Shown: positions 9,022 through 16,941 of the stretch, in pieces
Numbering within the stretch: position 1 is the first letter of the stretch
How the letters are laid out: each line of letters begins with the position of its first letter
NCBI GenBank assembly: GCA_016650175.1
Contig: JAENWG010000014.1
Span: forward strand, 1 to 38,901
DNA: 38,901 bases
Source: Peptostreptococcaceae bacterium
GTDB taxonomy: Bacteria; Bacillota; Clostridia; Peptostreptococcales; Anaerovoracaceae
Direction: 5' to 3'
Notes under the pieces: generated by a model
Database searches by the model: none
Seen by the model: only the letters and a program-made list of their open reading frames with translations
Told to the model about the DNA's origin: nothing
Position numbers and translations under genes: made by a program

Positions 9022-9408
9022 GTGAATACATCGATAAATACGACGGCATTGGCATACATTGGTGATGCCGTCTACGAATTAGAAATTAGAAGAAGAATGA
9101 TTAACACTGGAAGACCGAATGTAGATGTGCTTCATAAAGAAGCAGTAAACTACGTTTCTTCTAATGGGCAAGCTAAAGCGATTAAGCAAATGCTCAAAGG
9201 GTTTTTAACAGAAGAAGAAATTAGACTTGTTAAAAGAGCAAGAAATCATAAAATAACATCTAAACCTAAAAATGCAGAAATTATCAACTATAAGTTGGCA
9301 ACAGGCTTTGAAGCACTTATTGGTAGTCTTTATCTGTCAGAGGATACTGAGAGATTAAACGAATGTGTAAACAAAGCTATAGAAATCATCGGAGGGCAAA
9401 ATGAGTAA
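9022..9408 (+). CDS. mrnC: Mini-ribonuclease III
   Basis: The 128-residue protein is an RNase III catalytic domain without the double-stranded RNA-binding domain, which matures 23S rRNA in Firmicutes. The signature ALAYIGDAVYELEIR carries Asp15 and Glu19, and the distal acidic site is in ATGFEALIGSLYL. The start is GTG 9022, only 5 nt after the cysS stop, with a weak AAGGA-type site, so translation is likely coupled to cysS. It overlaps thyA by 8 nt. Confidence 0.92.
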   Translation: MNTSINTTALAYIGDAVYELEIRRRMINTGRPNVDVLHKEAVNYVSSNGQAKAIKQMLKGFLTEEEIRLVKRARNHKITSKPKNAEIINYKLATGFEALIGSLYLSEDTERLNECVNKAIEIIGGQNE

Positions 9409-10231
9409 AGCAGATAAGCTTTTTGTTAACATGTGTGAAGATATAATTGAAAATGGGTTTAGTACAGAAGGACAAAAAGTAAGACCCAAATGGAGTGACG
9501 GAGTACCTGCTCATACGGTTAAAAACTTTGGGGTAGTAAATAGGTATGACTTGCAAGAGGAATTTCCTGCGCTTACGTTAAGACCTACAGCTATTAAACT
9601 GGCGTTTGATGAACTTTTATGGATATGGCAGAAAAAATCAAACAATGTAAATGAATTAAAAAGCCATATTTGGAATGAATGGGCTGATGAAGATGGAACG
9701 ATAGGCAAAGCTTATGGATATCAACTTGGATTAAAATATAAATTTCAGCAAGGCGAAATGGACCAAGTGGATAATGTGATATATCAACTAAAAAATCATC
9801 CATACTCCAGAAGGATTATGACTAATATATATAATTTTCAAGATTTAAGCGAGATGAATTTAGAACCATGTGCCTATAGCATGACGTTTAATGTTAAAGG
9901 TGATGTGTTAAATGGAATACTAAATCAAAGATCACAAGACATATTAACGGCGAATAACTGGAATGTAGTTCAATACAGTCTTTTGATTATGATGATGGCT
10001 CAAGTATCCGGACTTAAAGCAGGAGAACTTGTACATGTAATAGCAGATGCTCACATTTATGATAGACATATAGACATAGTAAAAGATCTTATAAAAAGAG
10101 AGCAGTTTGATGCACCGACAGTTAAGCTAAATCCGAATATTACTAATTTCTATGATTTTACTGTAGAAGATTTGATAATAGAAAACTATAAAAAGAATCC
10201 TCAGGTTAAATGTATTCCTGTGGCAATATAA
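9401..10231 (+). CDS. thyA: Thymidylate synthase, ThyA type
   Basis: ThyA methylates dUMP using methylenetetrahydrofolate, releasing dihydrofolate. The 276 residues include the catalytic cysteine in LEPCAYSMTF, the phosphate-binding QRSQD segment, and the conserved histidine/tyrosine segment in DAHIYDRHID. The residue after the catalytic Cys is Ala, whereas E. coli ThyA has His there; this may be a feature of a Firmicutes subgroup. It overlaps mrnC by 8 nt and is directly followed by dfrA, which regenerates tetrahydrofolate. This pair is not found between mrnC and rlmB in Bacillus. Confidence 0.92.
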   Translation: MSKADKLFVNMCEDIIENGFSTEGQKVRPKWSDGVPAHTVKNFGVVNRYDLQEEFPALTLRPTAIKLAFDELLWIWQKKSNNVNELKSHIWNEWADEDGTIGKAYGYQLGLKYKFQQGEMDQVDNVIYQLKNHPYSRRIMTNIYNFQDLSEMNLEPCAYSMTFNVKGDVLNGILNQRSQDILTANNWNVVQYSLLIMMMAQVSGLKAGELVHVIADAHIYDRHIDIVKDLIKREQFDAPTVKLNPNITNFYDFTVEDLIIENYKKNPQVKCIPVAI

Positions 10232-10242
10232 AGGGGTGTGAA

Positions 10243-10731
10243 GTGAATTTAATTGTAGCTGTTGATCAAAACTGGGGAATAGGTAAAGACGGAGATTTGC
10301 TTAAGCGAATAAGCGGAGATATGAAATACTTTAAAAATACAACAATGGGTAACGTAATTATCATGGGAAGAAAGACATTTGAAAGTCTTCCTGGTAAAAA
10401 AGCACTCCCTGGGAGAACCAATATAGTCTTAACAAGAACAGAAAACTATGTTGCCGAAGGATGCACCGTTTTAGGGTCTAAAGAAGAACTTTTTTTGGAG
10501 ATTCAAAAGCATGATAAGGAAAAGTTGTTTTTGATAGGCGGAGCGAAGATGTATGAGGAGTATATTAATTACTGCGACACTCTTTATATTACTAAAATAT
10601 ATGAAACCTATGAAGCTGACAAATACATGGTTAATATAGATGAAACTGGCGGATATTTGGTGACTTGGAAAAGTGAAGTTATCGAAGAGGACGGATTAAA
10701 ATATCAATTTTTCAAATATGAAAGGAAATAA
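10243..10731 (+). CDS. dfrA: Dihydrofolate reductase
   Basis: The enzyme reduces dihydrofolate with NADPH. The best start is GTG 10243 (product MNLIVAVDQNWGIGKDG), with AAGGGG at 10231-10236 six nt upstream. An ATG at 10210 would lie inside thyA with an unrelated prefix. The 162-residue length is normal. Key parts are WGIGKDGDLL, the acidic active-site residue in SGDMKYFK (Asp26), IIMGRKTFESLPG (NADPH site) and LFLIGGAKMYEEY. Coupled to thyA, it closes the folate cycle for dTMP synthesis. Confidence 0.93.
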   Translation: MNLIVAVDQNWGIGKDGDLLKRISGDMKYFKNTTMGNVIIMGRKTFESLPGKKALPGRTNIVLTRTENYVAEGCTVLGSKEELFLEIQKHDKEKLFLIGGAKMYEEYINYCDTLYITKIYETYEADKYMVNIDETGGYLVTWKSEVIEEDGLKYQFFKYERK

Positions 10732-10732
10732 C

Positions 10733-11866
10733 ATGTCCAAAAGAGATAATCCTAACTTCAGTAAGGATAAAAAAAAGAAGCGACCTGAAAACCGAAGTGA
10801 TAACAGACAAGGTAGAAGTGATACCCGAAGTGATAGCAGAAGCGACAGCAGAACTGAAACCAGAAGCGACAGCAAAGGTGGAAGCAGAAGCGAAGGCAGA
10901 AGTGAAACTAGAGGTGAGTACAAAGGTGGAAGCAGAAGCGATAACAGAGGTGGAAGCAGAAATGATAACAGAAGTGACAGCAGAGGTGGAAATAGAACTG
11001 ATAACAGAAGCGAAGGCAGAAGTGATTACAGAGGTGGAAACAGAAGCGAAGGCAGAAGTGATTACAGAGGTGATAACAAACAAGGCATGAATGATTATCA
11101 ACAATCAAGTCAAAATGAAGATAGAGATCCACTTGATAATATGATAATGGGCAGAAATCCAGTAATTGAAGCGCTTAAAGGACATACCGAATTTGAAAGA
11201 ATTTTAATTGCTAATGGTGCGGAAGGTTCAATTACAAAAATACTCGGAATTGCTAAGGAAAAAGGTATAGTTTGTCATTATGTTGATAGAGTAGTCCTAG
11301 ATAGAATGGCAATGGGAGCCACTCACCAAGGCGTAGTAGCGATAATTACAGAGTATAAGTATGCAGAGATAGAAGACGTATTAAAAATAGCAGCAATCAA
11401 AGAAGAGGAGCCTTTTATTATTATATTAGATGATCTTCAAGACCCTCATAATCTAGGAGCTATTATGAGAACTGCAGAATGTGCAGGAGCTCATGGAATA
11501 ATAGTACCTAAGAGACGTTCAGCGGGTCTTACTGCAACCGTAGCTAAAGCATCTGCAGGAGCTATAGAATACATGCCATGCGTTAGAGTAACAAACATAG
11601 CACAAACTATAGAAAAACTTAAGGAACAAGGTTTTTGGATTGCAGGATGTGATGTTGAAGGTCCAAGATACTATAACCAAGAATATGGTGGAAAGCTTTG
11701 TTTAGTTATAGGAAATGAAGGCAAGGGTATCAGTACTCTAGTTAAGAAAAAATGTGATTACATAGTTTCTATACCTATGCGTGGGCATATTGAATCATTA
11801 AATGCATCAAACGCAGCAGCGGTAGTTATGTATGAAGTAAGAAGACAAAGAGACGTAAGGAAATAA
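10733..11866 (+). CDS. rlmB: 23S rRNA (guanosine-2'-O-)methyltransferase RlmB, with repeat-rich N-terminal tail
   Basis: A TrmH-type SPOUT methyltransferase. The folded part begins near residue 137 (MGRNPVIEALKG, substrate-binding domain), then shows ILDDLQDPHNLGAIMRTAE, LVIGNEGKGIS and SIPMRGHIESLNASNAAAV, the three knot motifs. The first ~135 residues are an unusual low-complexity tail of Arg, Ser, Gly, Asn and Asp in units such as NRSEGRSDYRGG, probably disordered and RNA-binding. AAAGGA at 10721-10726 places the start at ATG 10733 and not at ATG 10718. RlmB precedes sigH directly; yacP, which separates them in Bacillus, is missing. Confidence 0.9.
   Translation: MSKRDNPNFSKDKKKKRPENRSDNRQGRSDTRSDSRSDSRTETRSDSKGGSRSEGRSETRGEYKGGSRSDNRGGSRNDNRSDSRGGNRTDNRSEGRSDYRGGNRSEGRSDYRGDNKQGMNDYQQSSQNEDRDPLDNMIMGRNPVIEALKGHTEFERILIANGAEGSITKILGIAKEKGIVCHYVDRVVLDRMAMGATHQGVVAIITEYKYAEIEDVLKIAAIKEEEPFIIILDDLQDPHNLGAIMRTAECAGAHGIIVPKRRSAGLTATVAKASAGAIEYMPCVRVTNIAQTIEKLKEQGFWIAGCDVEGPRYYNQEYGGKLCLVIGNEGKGISTLVKKKCDYIVSIPMRGHIESLNASNAAAVVMYEVRRQRDVRK
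10795..11075 (+). repeat. Degenerate in-frame tandem repeats in rlmB
   Basis: Short units of 6, 12 and 36 nt built on AGAAGCGA/AGAAGTGA and AGAGGTGG recur throughout. Two exact 34-nt copies lie at 11003-11036 and 11039-11072, a 36-nt period equal to 12 residues. Because the units are multiples of three, length change keeps the frame. Confidence 0.88.
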
Positions 11867-11868
11867 AT

Positions 11869-12465
11869 ATGGTTGATACCAAAAAACCAGATGAAGAATT
11901 GGTAGCGTTAGCTAAAAATGGAGATTCTTCAGCTGAGGAATATTTAATCAACAAATATAAAGGAATGGCAAGGCATAAATCAAACACGTATTTTATTGCC
12001 GGAGCCGATAAGGAAGATGTAGTTCAAGAAGGAATGATAGGCATATTCAAAGCCATAAGAGATTATGATGAAAATGCCGGTACTTCTTTTTCTACTTTTG
12101 CTGAGCTTTGTATAAGAAGACAGATTATTAACGCTATAAAAAGTGCTGATAGAAAAAAGAATAAAGCACTTAACGAATCATTATCAATATATGCAGATTC
12201 AAATAATGAAAGTATAGAATATGATAATATTCCGCTTACTAATGACTTAGATACCGAATCGAAAATAGTATATAACGAGTTTTTTGAGTTTATGAATAAG
12301 AAAAACAGTATGTTTAGTGATTTTGAGAGAGACGTTTGGATAGAAAAATTTTCAGGTAATACATATACTGAAATAGCAGAGAAACTAAATAAATCTCCGA
12401 AAACAATAGATAATGCGCTTCAAAGAATTAAAAAGAAAATGAATAAAATATTAATGAATGATTAA
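11869..12465 (+). CDS. sigH: RNA polymerase sigma factor SigH (sigma-30 family)
   Basis: The 198-residue protein has the sigma-70 region 2 helices (ADKEDVVQEGMIGIFKAIRDYD, in two pieces, then TFAELCIRRQIINAI) and a C-terminal region 4 helix-turn-helix (NTYTEIAEKLNKSPKTIDNALQR). This and its position before rpmG/secE identify SigH, which directs early stationary-phase and sporulation genes in Bacillus and Clostridium. Its presence does not by itself prove that the organism sporulates. Start ATG 11869 is 2 nt after the rlmB stop with AAGGA upstream. An intrinsic terminator follows immediately. Confidence 0.92.
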   Translation: MVDTKKPDEELVALAKNGDSSAEEYLINKYKGMARHKSNTYFIAGADKEDVVQEGMIGIFKAIRDYDENAGTSFSTFAELCIRRQIINAIKSADRKKNKALNESLSIYADSNNESIEYDNIPLTNDLDTESKIVYNEFFEFMNKKNSMFSDFERDVWIEKFSGNTYTEIAEKLNKSPKTIDNALQRIKKKMNKILMND

Positions 12466-12466
12466 G

Positions 12467-12490
12467 AGAAGGTGAAAGCCTTCTTTTTTA
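12467..12490 (+). terminator. Intrinsic terminator after sigH
   Basis: AGAAGG (12467-12472) pairs with CCTTCT (12479-12484) around a 6-nt loop, followed by a run of T. It ends the + strand array and lies against the end of the convergent YibE/F genes. Confidence 0.8.
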
Positions 12491-13228
12491 TTTATACTTT
12501 CTGCTACAAATAAAGGCAGTAATAGGAATAATTAAAACAGAGGCAATGCCTGCAATGCTTATGGTTATTACTTCTTGAGTAAACTCTTTTGAGTTTATTA
12601 TCCGAACAAAATCATAGTATTTAACTAGATATAAAAAGAGTGAGAGATATTCAGCTATGAATATAAAGAATAGAGTGTTTATAGTGGAACCGATTATACC
12701 TTTACCGATAGAAATACCAGAATTAAATACTTCTATTTTAGTTAAATTCGGATTGTGTTCTTTAACTTCATATAGAGCGGAAGAAACTGATAAAGACGTG
12801 TCAATGGCGCTACCGATTAATACGATTAGAATAACAGCTATTTGAAGGAACATCATGTTAACTTCGATTTCATCTGAATAACCGTTAGAAACCCTTATTT
12901 CATATTGGCCTATAGGAAAACCTTGAATGTTTGAATAATAACATATAAAAAATGTAAAAGACATTGATATGACTAATACAACTAGAACCGAATAAAAAGC
13001 GGATGTAGTTTTTATATTGATTTCATTTTGGTAAAAAAGCGTTATGAGTGAAATTATTACACAACCTATTATCGTGGCTAAAATAGAATTCATACCAAAA
13101 TATATGGCAAAGAGAATACTGAAGAACACTCCGAAATTAATAAGTGTGGTTACTATTGACTGCGCCGTTTTATTACTTCCAAATAAGAAGATTAGTAGTA
13201 TAAATACTAAAGATAATATAAGTATCAT
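12488..13228 (-). CDS. YibE/F-like multipass membrane protein (smaller of a pair)
   Basis: The 246-residue protein is strongly hydrophobic, with about six to seven membrane helices. It contains the family-typical stretch GSAIDTSLSVSSALYEV followed by NPNLTKIEVFNSGISIGKGIIGS. It resembles the YibE/F family, which has no established function. The start overlaps the stop of the upstream gene (ATGA, 4 nt), so the two products are probably made together. It is the second gene of a leftward two-gene unit, convergent with sigH. Confidence 0.72.
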   Translation of the reverse strand: MILILSLVFILLIFLFGSNKTAQSIVTTLINFGVFFSILFAIYFGMNSILATIIGCVIISLITLFYQNEINIKTTSAFYSVLVVLVISMSFTFFICYYSNIQGFPIGQYEIRVSNGYSDEIEVNMMFLQIAVILIVLIGSAIDTSLSVSSALYEVKEHNPNLTKIEVFNSGISIGKGIIGSTINTLFFIFIAEYLSLFLYLVKYYDFVRIINSKEFTQEVITISIAGIASVLIIPITAFICSRKYK

Positions 13229-14271
13229 GCTCTTTTTAACCCCCTAGTAAATTTAGTTACAATGAATATAGCTAAAGGTATAGTTAAGATTATACCTATA
13301 CTTCCAGTTAAAAATCTTACTATCTCAAAGAACATATTATTCTTGACTATAGTGGAAATTCTAAAATCATTGTTAATAGCAAGTACAAACACAGGTAAAA
13401 ATGAAGCGATATTAGTTAGAAGCACTACGTTTATCATTGTACCACTAATATCGTTAGATACTTTTTTACACGAGTCGACTAAAGCTCTTTTAGAAATGTT
13501 GGGGTTTTTATCTATTAATTCAGTAGCCGTTGTCGTGATAGTAACAGAGATGTCCATAATAACTCCTAGCCCACCGATTAGTATTTCTGATATTAAAACT
13601 AGATTTGCTTCACCAGTAGAGTGAGGTTGCGGCATAAATTCCATAAAATCATAAGAGACTTCAGGTCCATAATAGATAACTAAGGTTGAAATTATACCAA
13701 TTATTAAAACAGACGAAAGTGTCGAAAAAATTGAAAGTAGTGTGTTACGATTACGTCCGTTTATTAGAAGAAGAATAAGACACGCAAAAAATATAGTCAT
13801 AAATATAGAGAGTAATAGTATATTACTACCTTTATCAAATAGAGACATTGAAAATATAAATATTAGTACATTCACGCATAGGCCTAACACTGTGTAAAAT
13901 CCTTGTTTTTGTCCTACAATAAGAAGTAAATTAAATAAAATAAGAAGAACCAGTACTATTATATAGTCCCTCTTCATTCCTATAATAGACCAAGCTTCCT
14001 TAACTTCAGAGTAACTTACAAACAGAAAATTACCTTCATGATATTTTTCGTCGTATACTAAAGAAGACTCATATTCGTGAGTCAATTCAATCGTTTCACC
14101 TTCATTATCACCGTTTAGCAGTTCTCCGGTTATTCTTGAACCGTCGATATCAATAATCTTGACGATAGAATCATCATATGAAGATGCATTGTTATATATA
14201 AGAAAATATATAACCGATGTGCACAAGAATAATGCTATTAACTTTATTATTAATCTCTTGTTTTTATCCAT
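13225..14271 (-). CDS. YibE/F-like multipass membrane protein (larger of a pair)
   Basis: A 348-residue protein. It has an N-terminal membrane anchor (about residues 9-26), an extracytoplasmic segment of roughly 75 residues with several acidic stretches, and then about seven helices. The YibE/F core is visible as EILIGGLGVIMDISVTITTT and ELIDKNPNISKRALVDSC, followed by DISGTMINVVLL. The downstream protein repeats the same core pattern, so the pair may form a heteromeric complex. No clear ribosome site precedes ATG 14271. Function is unknown; transport has been suggested for the family only from topology. Confidence 0.72.
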   Translation of the reverse strand: MDKNKRLIIKLIALFLCTSVIYFLIYNNASSYDDSIVKIIDIDGSRITGELLNGDNEGETIELTHEYESSLVYDEKYHEGNFLFVSYSEVKEAWSIIGMKRDYIIVLVLLILFNLLLIVGQKQGFYTVLGLCVNVLIFIFSMSLFDKGSNILLLSIFMTIFFACLILLLINGRNRNTLLSIFSTLSSVLIIGIISTLVIYYGPEVSYDFMEFMPQPHSTGEANLVLISEILIGGLGVIMDISVTITTTATELIDKNPNISKRALVDSCKKVSNDISGTMINVVLLTNIASFLPVFVLAINNDFRISTIVKNNMFFEIVRFLTGSIGIILTIPLAIFIVTKFTRGLKRA

Positions 14272-14322
14272 AACAAATTTATTATATTATTTAAACGTGA
14301 ATAAGTAAAGTCAAAACATAAC

Positions 14323-14355
14323 TTGATTAATAAAATCAATACTTGTATAATCAAT
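14323..14355 (+). promoter_or_regulatory. Promoter with operator-like dyad upstream of cyuA
   Basis: TTGATT (14323-14328) and a perfect TATAAT (14346-14351) are 17 nt apart. TTGATT also pairs with AATCAA at 14334-14339, and AATCAAT recurs at 14349-14355, giving three related half-sites across the core promoter. A repressor or Lrp-like site is possible but unproven. Confidence 0.6.
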
Positions 14356-14391
14356 GCGTAAACGAAATAGCTTAATTAGGAAGGGATACAA

Positions 14392-15657
14392 ATGGAAGAA
14401 AACATTCATTGTAGATATGTAGAACTACTAAAAAAAGAGTTAATACCAGCGCTTGGTTGTACTGAGCCTATAGCGCTAGCTTATGCAGCAGCCAAAGCTA
14501 CTGAAGTTTTAGGAAAAGAACCTGAGCATATAGTTATTACGGTTAGTGGTAACGTAATAAAAAATGTTAAAGGTGTGGTAGTTCCCAATTCGGGAGGGCA
14601 AAAGGGCATTGCGGCAGCAGCAACATTAGGTGCAATAGCAGGAGATGCAAAAGCGGAATTAAGAGTTCTTGAAGGCATAACGAATGAAGACATTAAAAGA
14701 AGTAAGAAGCTGGTTTCTGAAGGCTTTTGCAAATGTAAACTTAAAGAAAATGTGGATAATCTTTTCATAACTGCACGTGCTGAAGAAGGTAATAACTATT
14801 CAGAAGTAACTATCATAAACAGACATACTTTAATAGTTGAAATAGTAAAAAACGGCGAAATACTATTTAGCCAAGAGTTAGACATAAATGCAAAAGAAGA
14901 AGAAAGTACAGTATCACTTAAATCCATATATGATTTCATAAACGAAGTGGATGTTGAGGAGATAAGAGAGCCTATAGAAAATCAAATTAAATGTAATACT
15001 GCAATAGCAAAAGAGGGACTTAATAATCCTTATGGATCACAGGTTGGAAGAACTATTCTTGAAGTATATGGAAATGGCATTGAGGCAAGAGCGAAAGCCA
15101 TGGCAGCAGCAGGTTCTGATGCTAGAATGAGTGGTTGTAGTATGCCTGTGGTTATAAATTCAGGTAGCGGTAATCAAGGAATGACTTTATCGCTTCCAAT
15201 TATAGAATATGCTAAAGAAATTAATGTAAGTGAAGATAAGCTTATTCGAGCATTGGCTCTAGGGAATTTAGCTTCGTTTCACCAGAAAAAATATATAGGA
15301 AGGTTGTCAGCATTTTGTGGAGTTGTGAGTGCTGCGGCAGGAGCAGGCGCAGGAATTGCATATCTTTATGATTTAAATCTAAAGAGTATTTCCAATATAA
15401 TTGCAGATACGGTGGCAGATGTAGGAGGAATAGTATGTGATGGCGCAAAAGCTTCATGCGCAGCAAAGATAGCAAGTGCAGTAGACGCAGCTATACTTTC
15501 AGTTAATATGGAAAAGAGAAACAGATCATTTTGTGCTGGAGATGGAATAATAGGAAATGACATTGAGAAAACCATCAGAAATGTTGGTCAAATAGGTAGA
15601 ATAGGAATGAAAAGCACAGATGTGGAAATACTTAACATTATGATTGAAAACAATTAG
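14392..15657 (+). CDS. cyuA: L-cysteine desulfidase family protein (CyuA/UPF0597)
   Basis: The 421-residue protein matches the UPF0597/serine dehydratase alpha-like family that includes E. coli CyuA and archaeal cysteine desulfidase. Such enzymes use an oxygen-sensitive iron-sulfur cluster to split L-cysteine into pyruvate, ammonia and sulfide. Conserved cysteines are visible in PALGCTEPIALAYAAA (Cys23), RMSGCSMPVV and GGIVCDGAKASCAAK. The glycine-rich NSGSGNQGMT loop is also present. AGGAAGGGA precedes ATG 14392. It is first in a short unit with ogt and a DUF1847 gene. Family assignment is firm; substrate (Cys versus Ser) is inferred. Confidence 0.85.
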   Translation: MEENIHCRYVELLKKELIPALGCTEPIALAYAAAKATEVLGKEPEHIVITVSGNVIKNVKGVVVPNSGGQKGIAAAATLGAIAGDAKAELRVLEGITNEDIKRSKKLVSEGFCKCKLKENVDNLFITARAEEGNNYSEVTIINRHTLIVEIVKNGEILFSQELDINAKEEESTVSLKSIYDFINEVDVEEIREPIENQIKCNTAIAKEGLNNPYGSQVGRTILEVYGNGIEARAKAMAAAGSDARMSGCSMPVVINSGSGNQGMTLSLPIIEYAKEINVSEDKLIRALALGNLASFHQKKYIGRLSAFCGVVSAAAGAGAGIAYLYDLNLKSISNIIADTVADVGGIVCDGAKASCAAKIASAVDAAILSVNMEKRNRSFCAGDGIIGNDIEKTIRNVGQIGRIGMKSTDVEILNIMIENN

Positions 15658-15668
15658 TGAGGAAAGAC

Positions 15669-16130
15669 ATGAAAGAAAAAGGATTTGCAGTTTACAAAAG
15701 TAAATATGGAAATATTAAAATAGAATATGATGATGATAAAATAACATGCTTAAAGAAAATATACAATAATGAAGCCGGAAAGAAGACTACTCTTACGGAT
15801 CAAGTTAATAATGAATTATTAGAATATTTGGGTGGAAAACGTAAATCTTTTGATTTCGAATATAAGCTTATAGGCACGGAGTTTCAGATAAAAGTATGGG
15901 AAGCATTATGTGATATACCATACGGAGAAACAAGAAGTTATAAAGAAATAGCGGAAGCAGTGGATAGTCCTAAAGCATATAGAGCAGTTGGTATGGCTAA
16001 TAATAAGAATCCGATTACGTTTGCAGTGCCTTGCCATAGAGTAATTGGCTCAAATGGTGAACTTGTAGGTTATGCAGGTGGTATAGAAATGAAAAAATCA
16101 TTGCTAGATATGGAAAAGAAAAATAAGTAG
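15669..16130 (+). CDS. ogt: Methylated-DNA--protein-cysteine methyltransferase
   Basis: This suicide repair protein removes O6-alkyl groups from guanine. The C-terminal domain has the helix motif GTEFQIKVWEALCDIPYGET, the arginine-finger stretch AYRAVGMANNKNPI and the acceptor site FAVPCHRVIGSNG with Cys122. The product is about 153 residues, the normal Ogt size without an Ada domain. I prefer ATG 15669 over a GTG at 15657 because GAGG at 15659-15662 fits ATG 15669. It follows the cyuA stop almost directly, so it is co-transcribed with it. Confidence 0.92.
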   Translation: MKEKGFAVYKSKYGNIKIEYDDDKITCLKKIYNNEAGKKTTLTDQVNNELLEYLGGKRKSFDFEYKLIGTEFQIKVWEALCDIPYGETRSYKEIAEAVDSPKAYRAVGMANNKNPITFAVPCHRVIGSNGELVGYAGGIEMKKSLLDMEKKNK

Positions 16131-16149
16131 ACAAAAGGGGAAACGTTTT

Positions 16150-16812
16150 ATGGATAAAAAAGACTTATGCTGCGTAGACTGCAGAACAAAGGCTTGTGAA
16201 TTTCCCGAAGTGGATAATCCCGAGTACTGTGTTTCAGATAGAATCAGTGAAAAAAAGAAGCAAGAAGTTAAAAAGATGTACATAGATGATGAATTTAATT
16301 CTAAAGTATTTAAAATATCATCTCAGTTAGAAGGAAATTACTATTGCCAAAAAACTAGAGTAGAAGAAACTGTAATGTTTTTAGATAGAATGGGAGCAAA
16401 AAACATAGGAGTAATATCTTGTGTAGGCACATTAGGAGAAGCGGGAATATTTTCTAATATATTAAGAGAAAAAGGTTTTAAAGTTATAGGTGCTTCATGC
16501 AAAATAGGAAGCTTTGATAAAACTGAGGTCGGAATTTCTGAAGAGGATAAAATATGTCCTAATAAATATGAACCTTATTGTAATCCGATTATGCAAGCCC
16601 TATATATGAATGAACAAGATGTGGATTTTGTTGTTGTCATGGGTCTTTGCGTAGGACACGATACACTTTTATTTAAGTATTGCAAAAAGCCACTAACCGT
16701 TCTATTTACTAAAGATAGAGTGACAGGACATAATCCTGTAGCTGTCTTATATAACGCTAAATCGTATTATGGGAAGAAGTTAAAAAATGTAGATACGGTA
16801 AATAATATTTAA
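16150..16812 (+). CDS. DUF1847 cysteine-rich protein, probable metal binder
   Basis: A 220-residue soluble protein. The N-terminus is rich in cysteine (CCVDCRTKAC, residues 7-16, plus one in EYCVSD), a pattern expected for metal or iron-sulfur binding. Further cysteines follow in VISCVGTLGEAG, GASCKIG, KICPNKYEPYCNP, GLCVGHD and KYCKKP. This matches the DUF1847 family, whose function is not known to me. AAGGGG lies upstream of ATG 16150. Its place after cyuA suggests a link with sulfur or iron-sulfur metabolism, but that is inference. Confidence 0.8.
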   Translation: MDKKDLCCVDCRTKACEFPEVDNPEYCVSDRISEKKKQEVKKMYIDDEFNSKVFKISSQLEGNYYCQKTRVEETVMFLDRMGAKNIGVISCVGTLGEAGIFSNILREKGFKVIGASCKIGSFDKTEVGISEEDKICPNKYEPYCNPIMQALYMNEQDVDFVVVMGLCVGHDTLLFKYCKKPLTVLFTKDRVTGHNPVAVLYNAKSYYGKKLKNVDTVNNI

Positions 16813-16941
16813 TATTCTCATTTAATGACGCTTGAAACAAACCTTTCTATTAGAAACAGTATGCTTGGATTCTTATTCGAAAGTTGAATTTCCGAGGGTC
16901 CTTATTTTAGCAACAGAAACTTACATGAAGAGGTAACGCAA
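16813..16941 (+). promoter_or_regulatory. Spacer before the cobalamin operon, no recognised riboswitch
   Basis: This 129-nt gap includes a small hairpin (TTTCT/AGAAA at 16844-16856) and probably a promoter I could not place with confidence. I looked for a cobalamin riboswitch B12 box (GCCACTG and relatives) and did not see one. Confidence 0.35.

Noticed and set aside
10712-11132. Long open frames on both strands over the rlmB repeat region (up to 130 residues)
   Set aside because: They arise from the short repeats lacking stops in several frames. They have no ribosome sites and low-complexity composition.
16813-16941. Cobalamin riboswitch before cbiB
   Set aside because: None of the conserved B12-box sequences could be found in the spacer.
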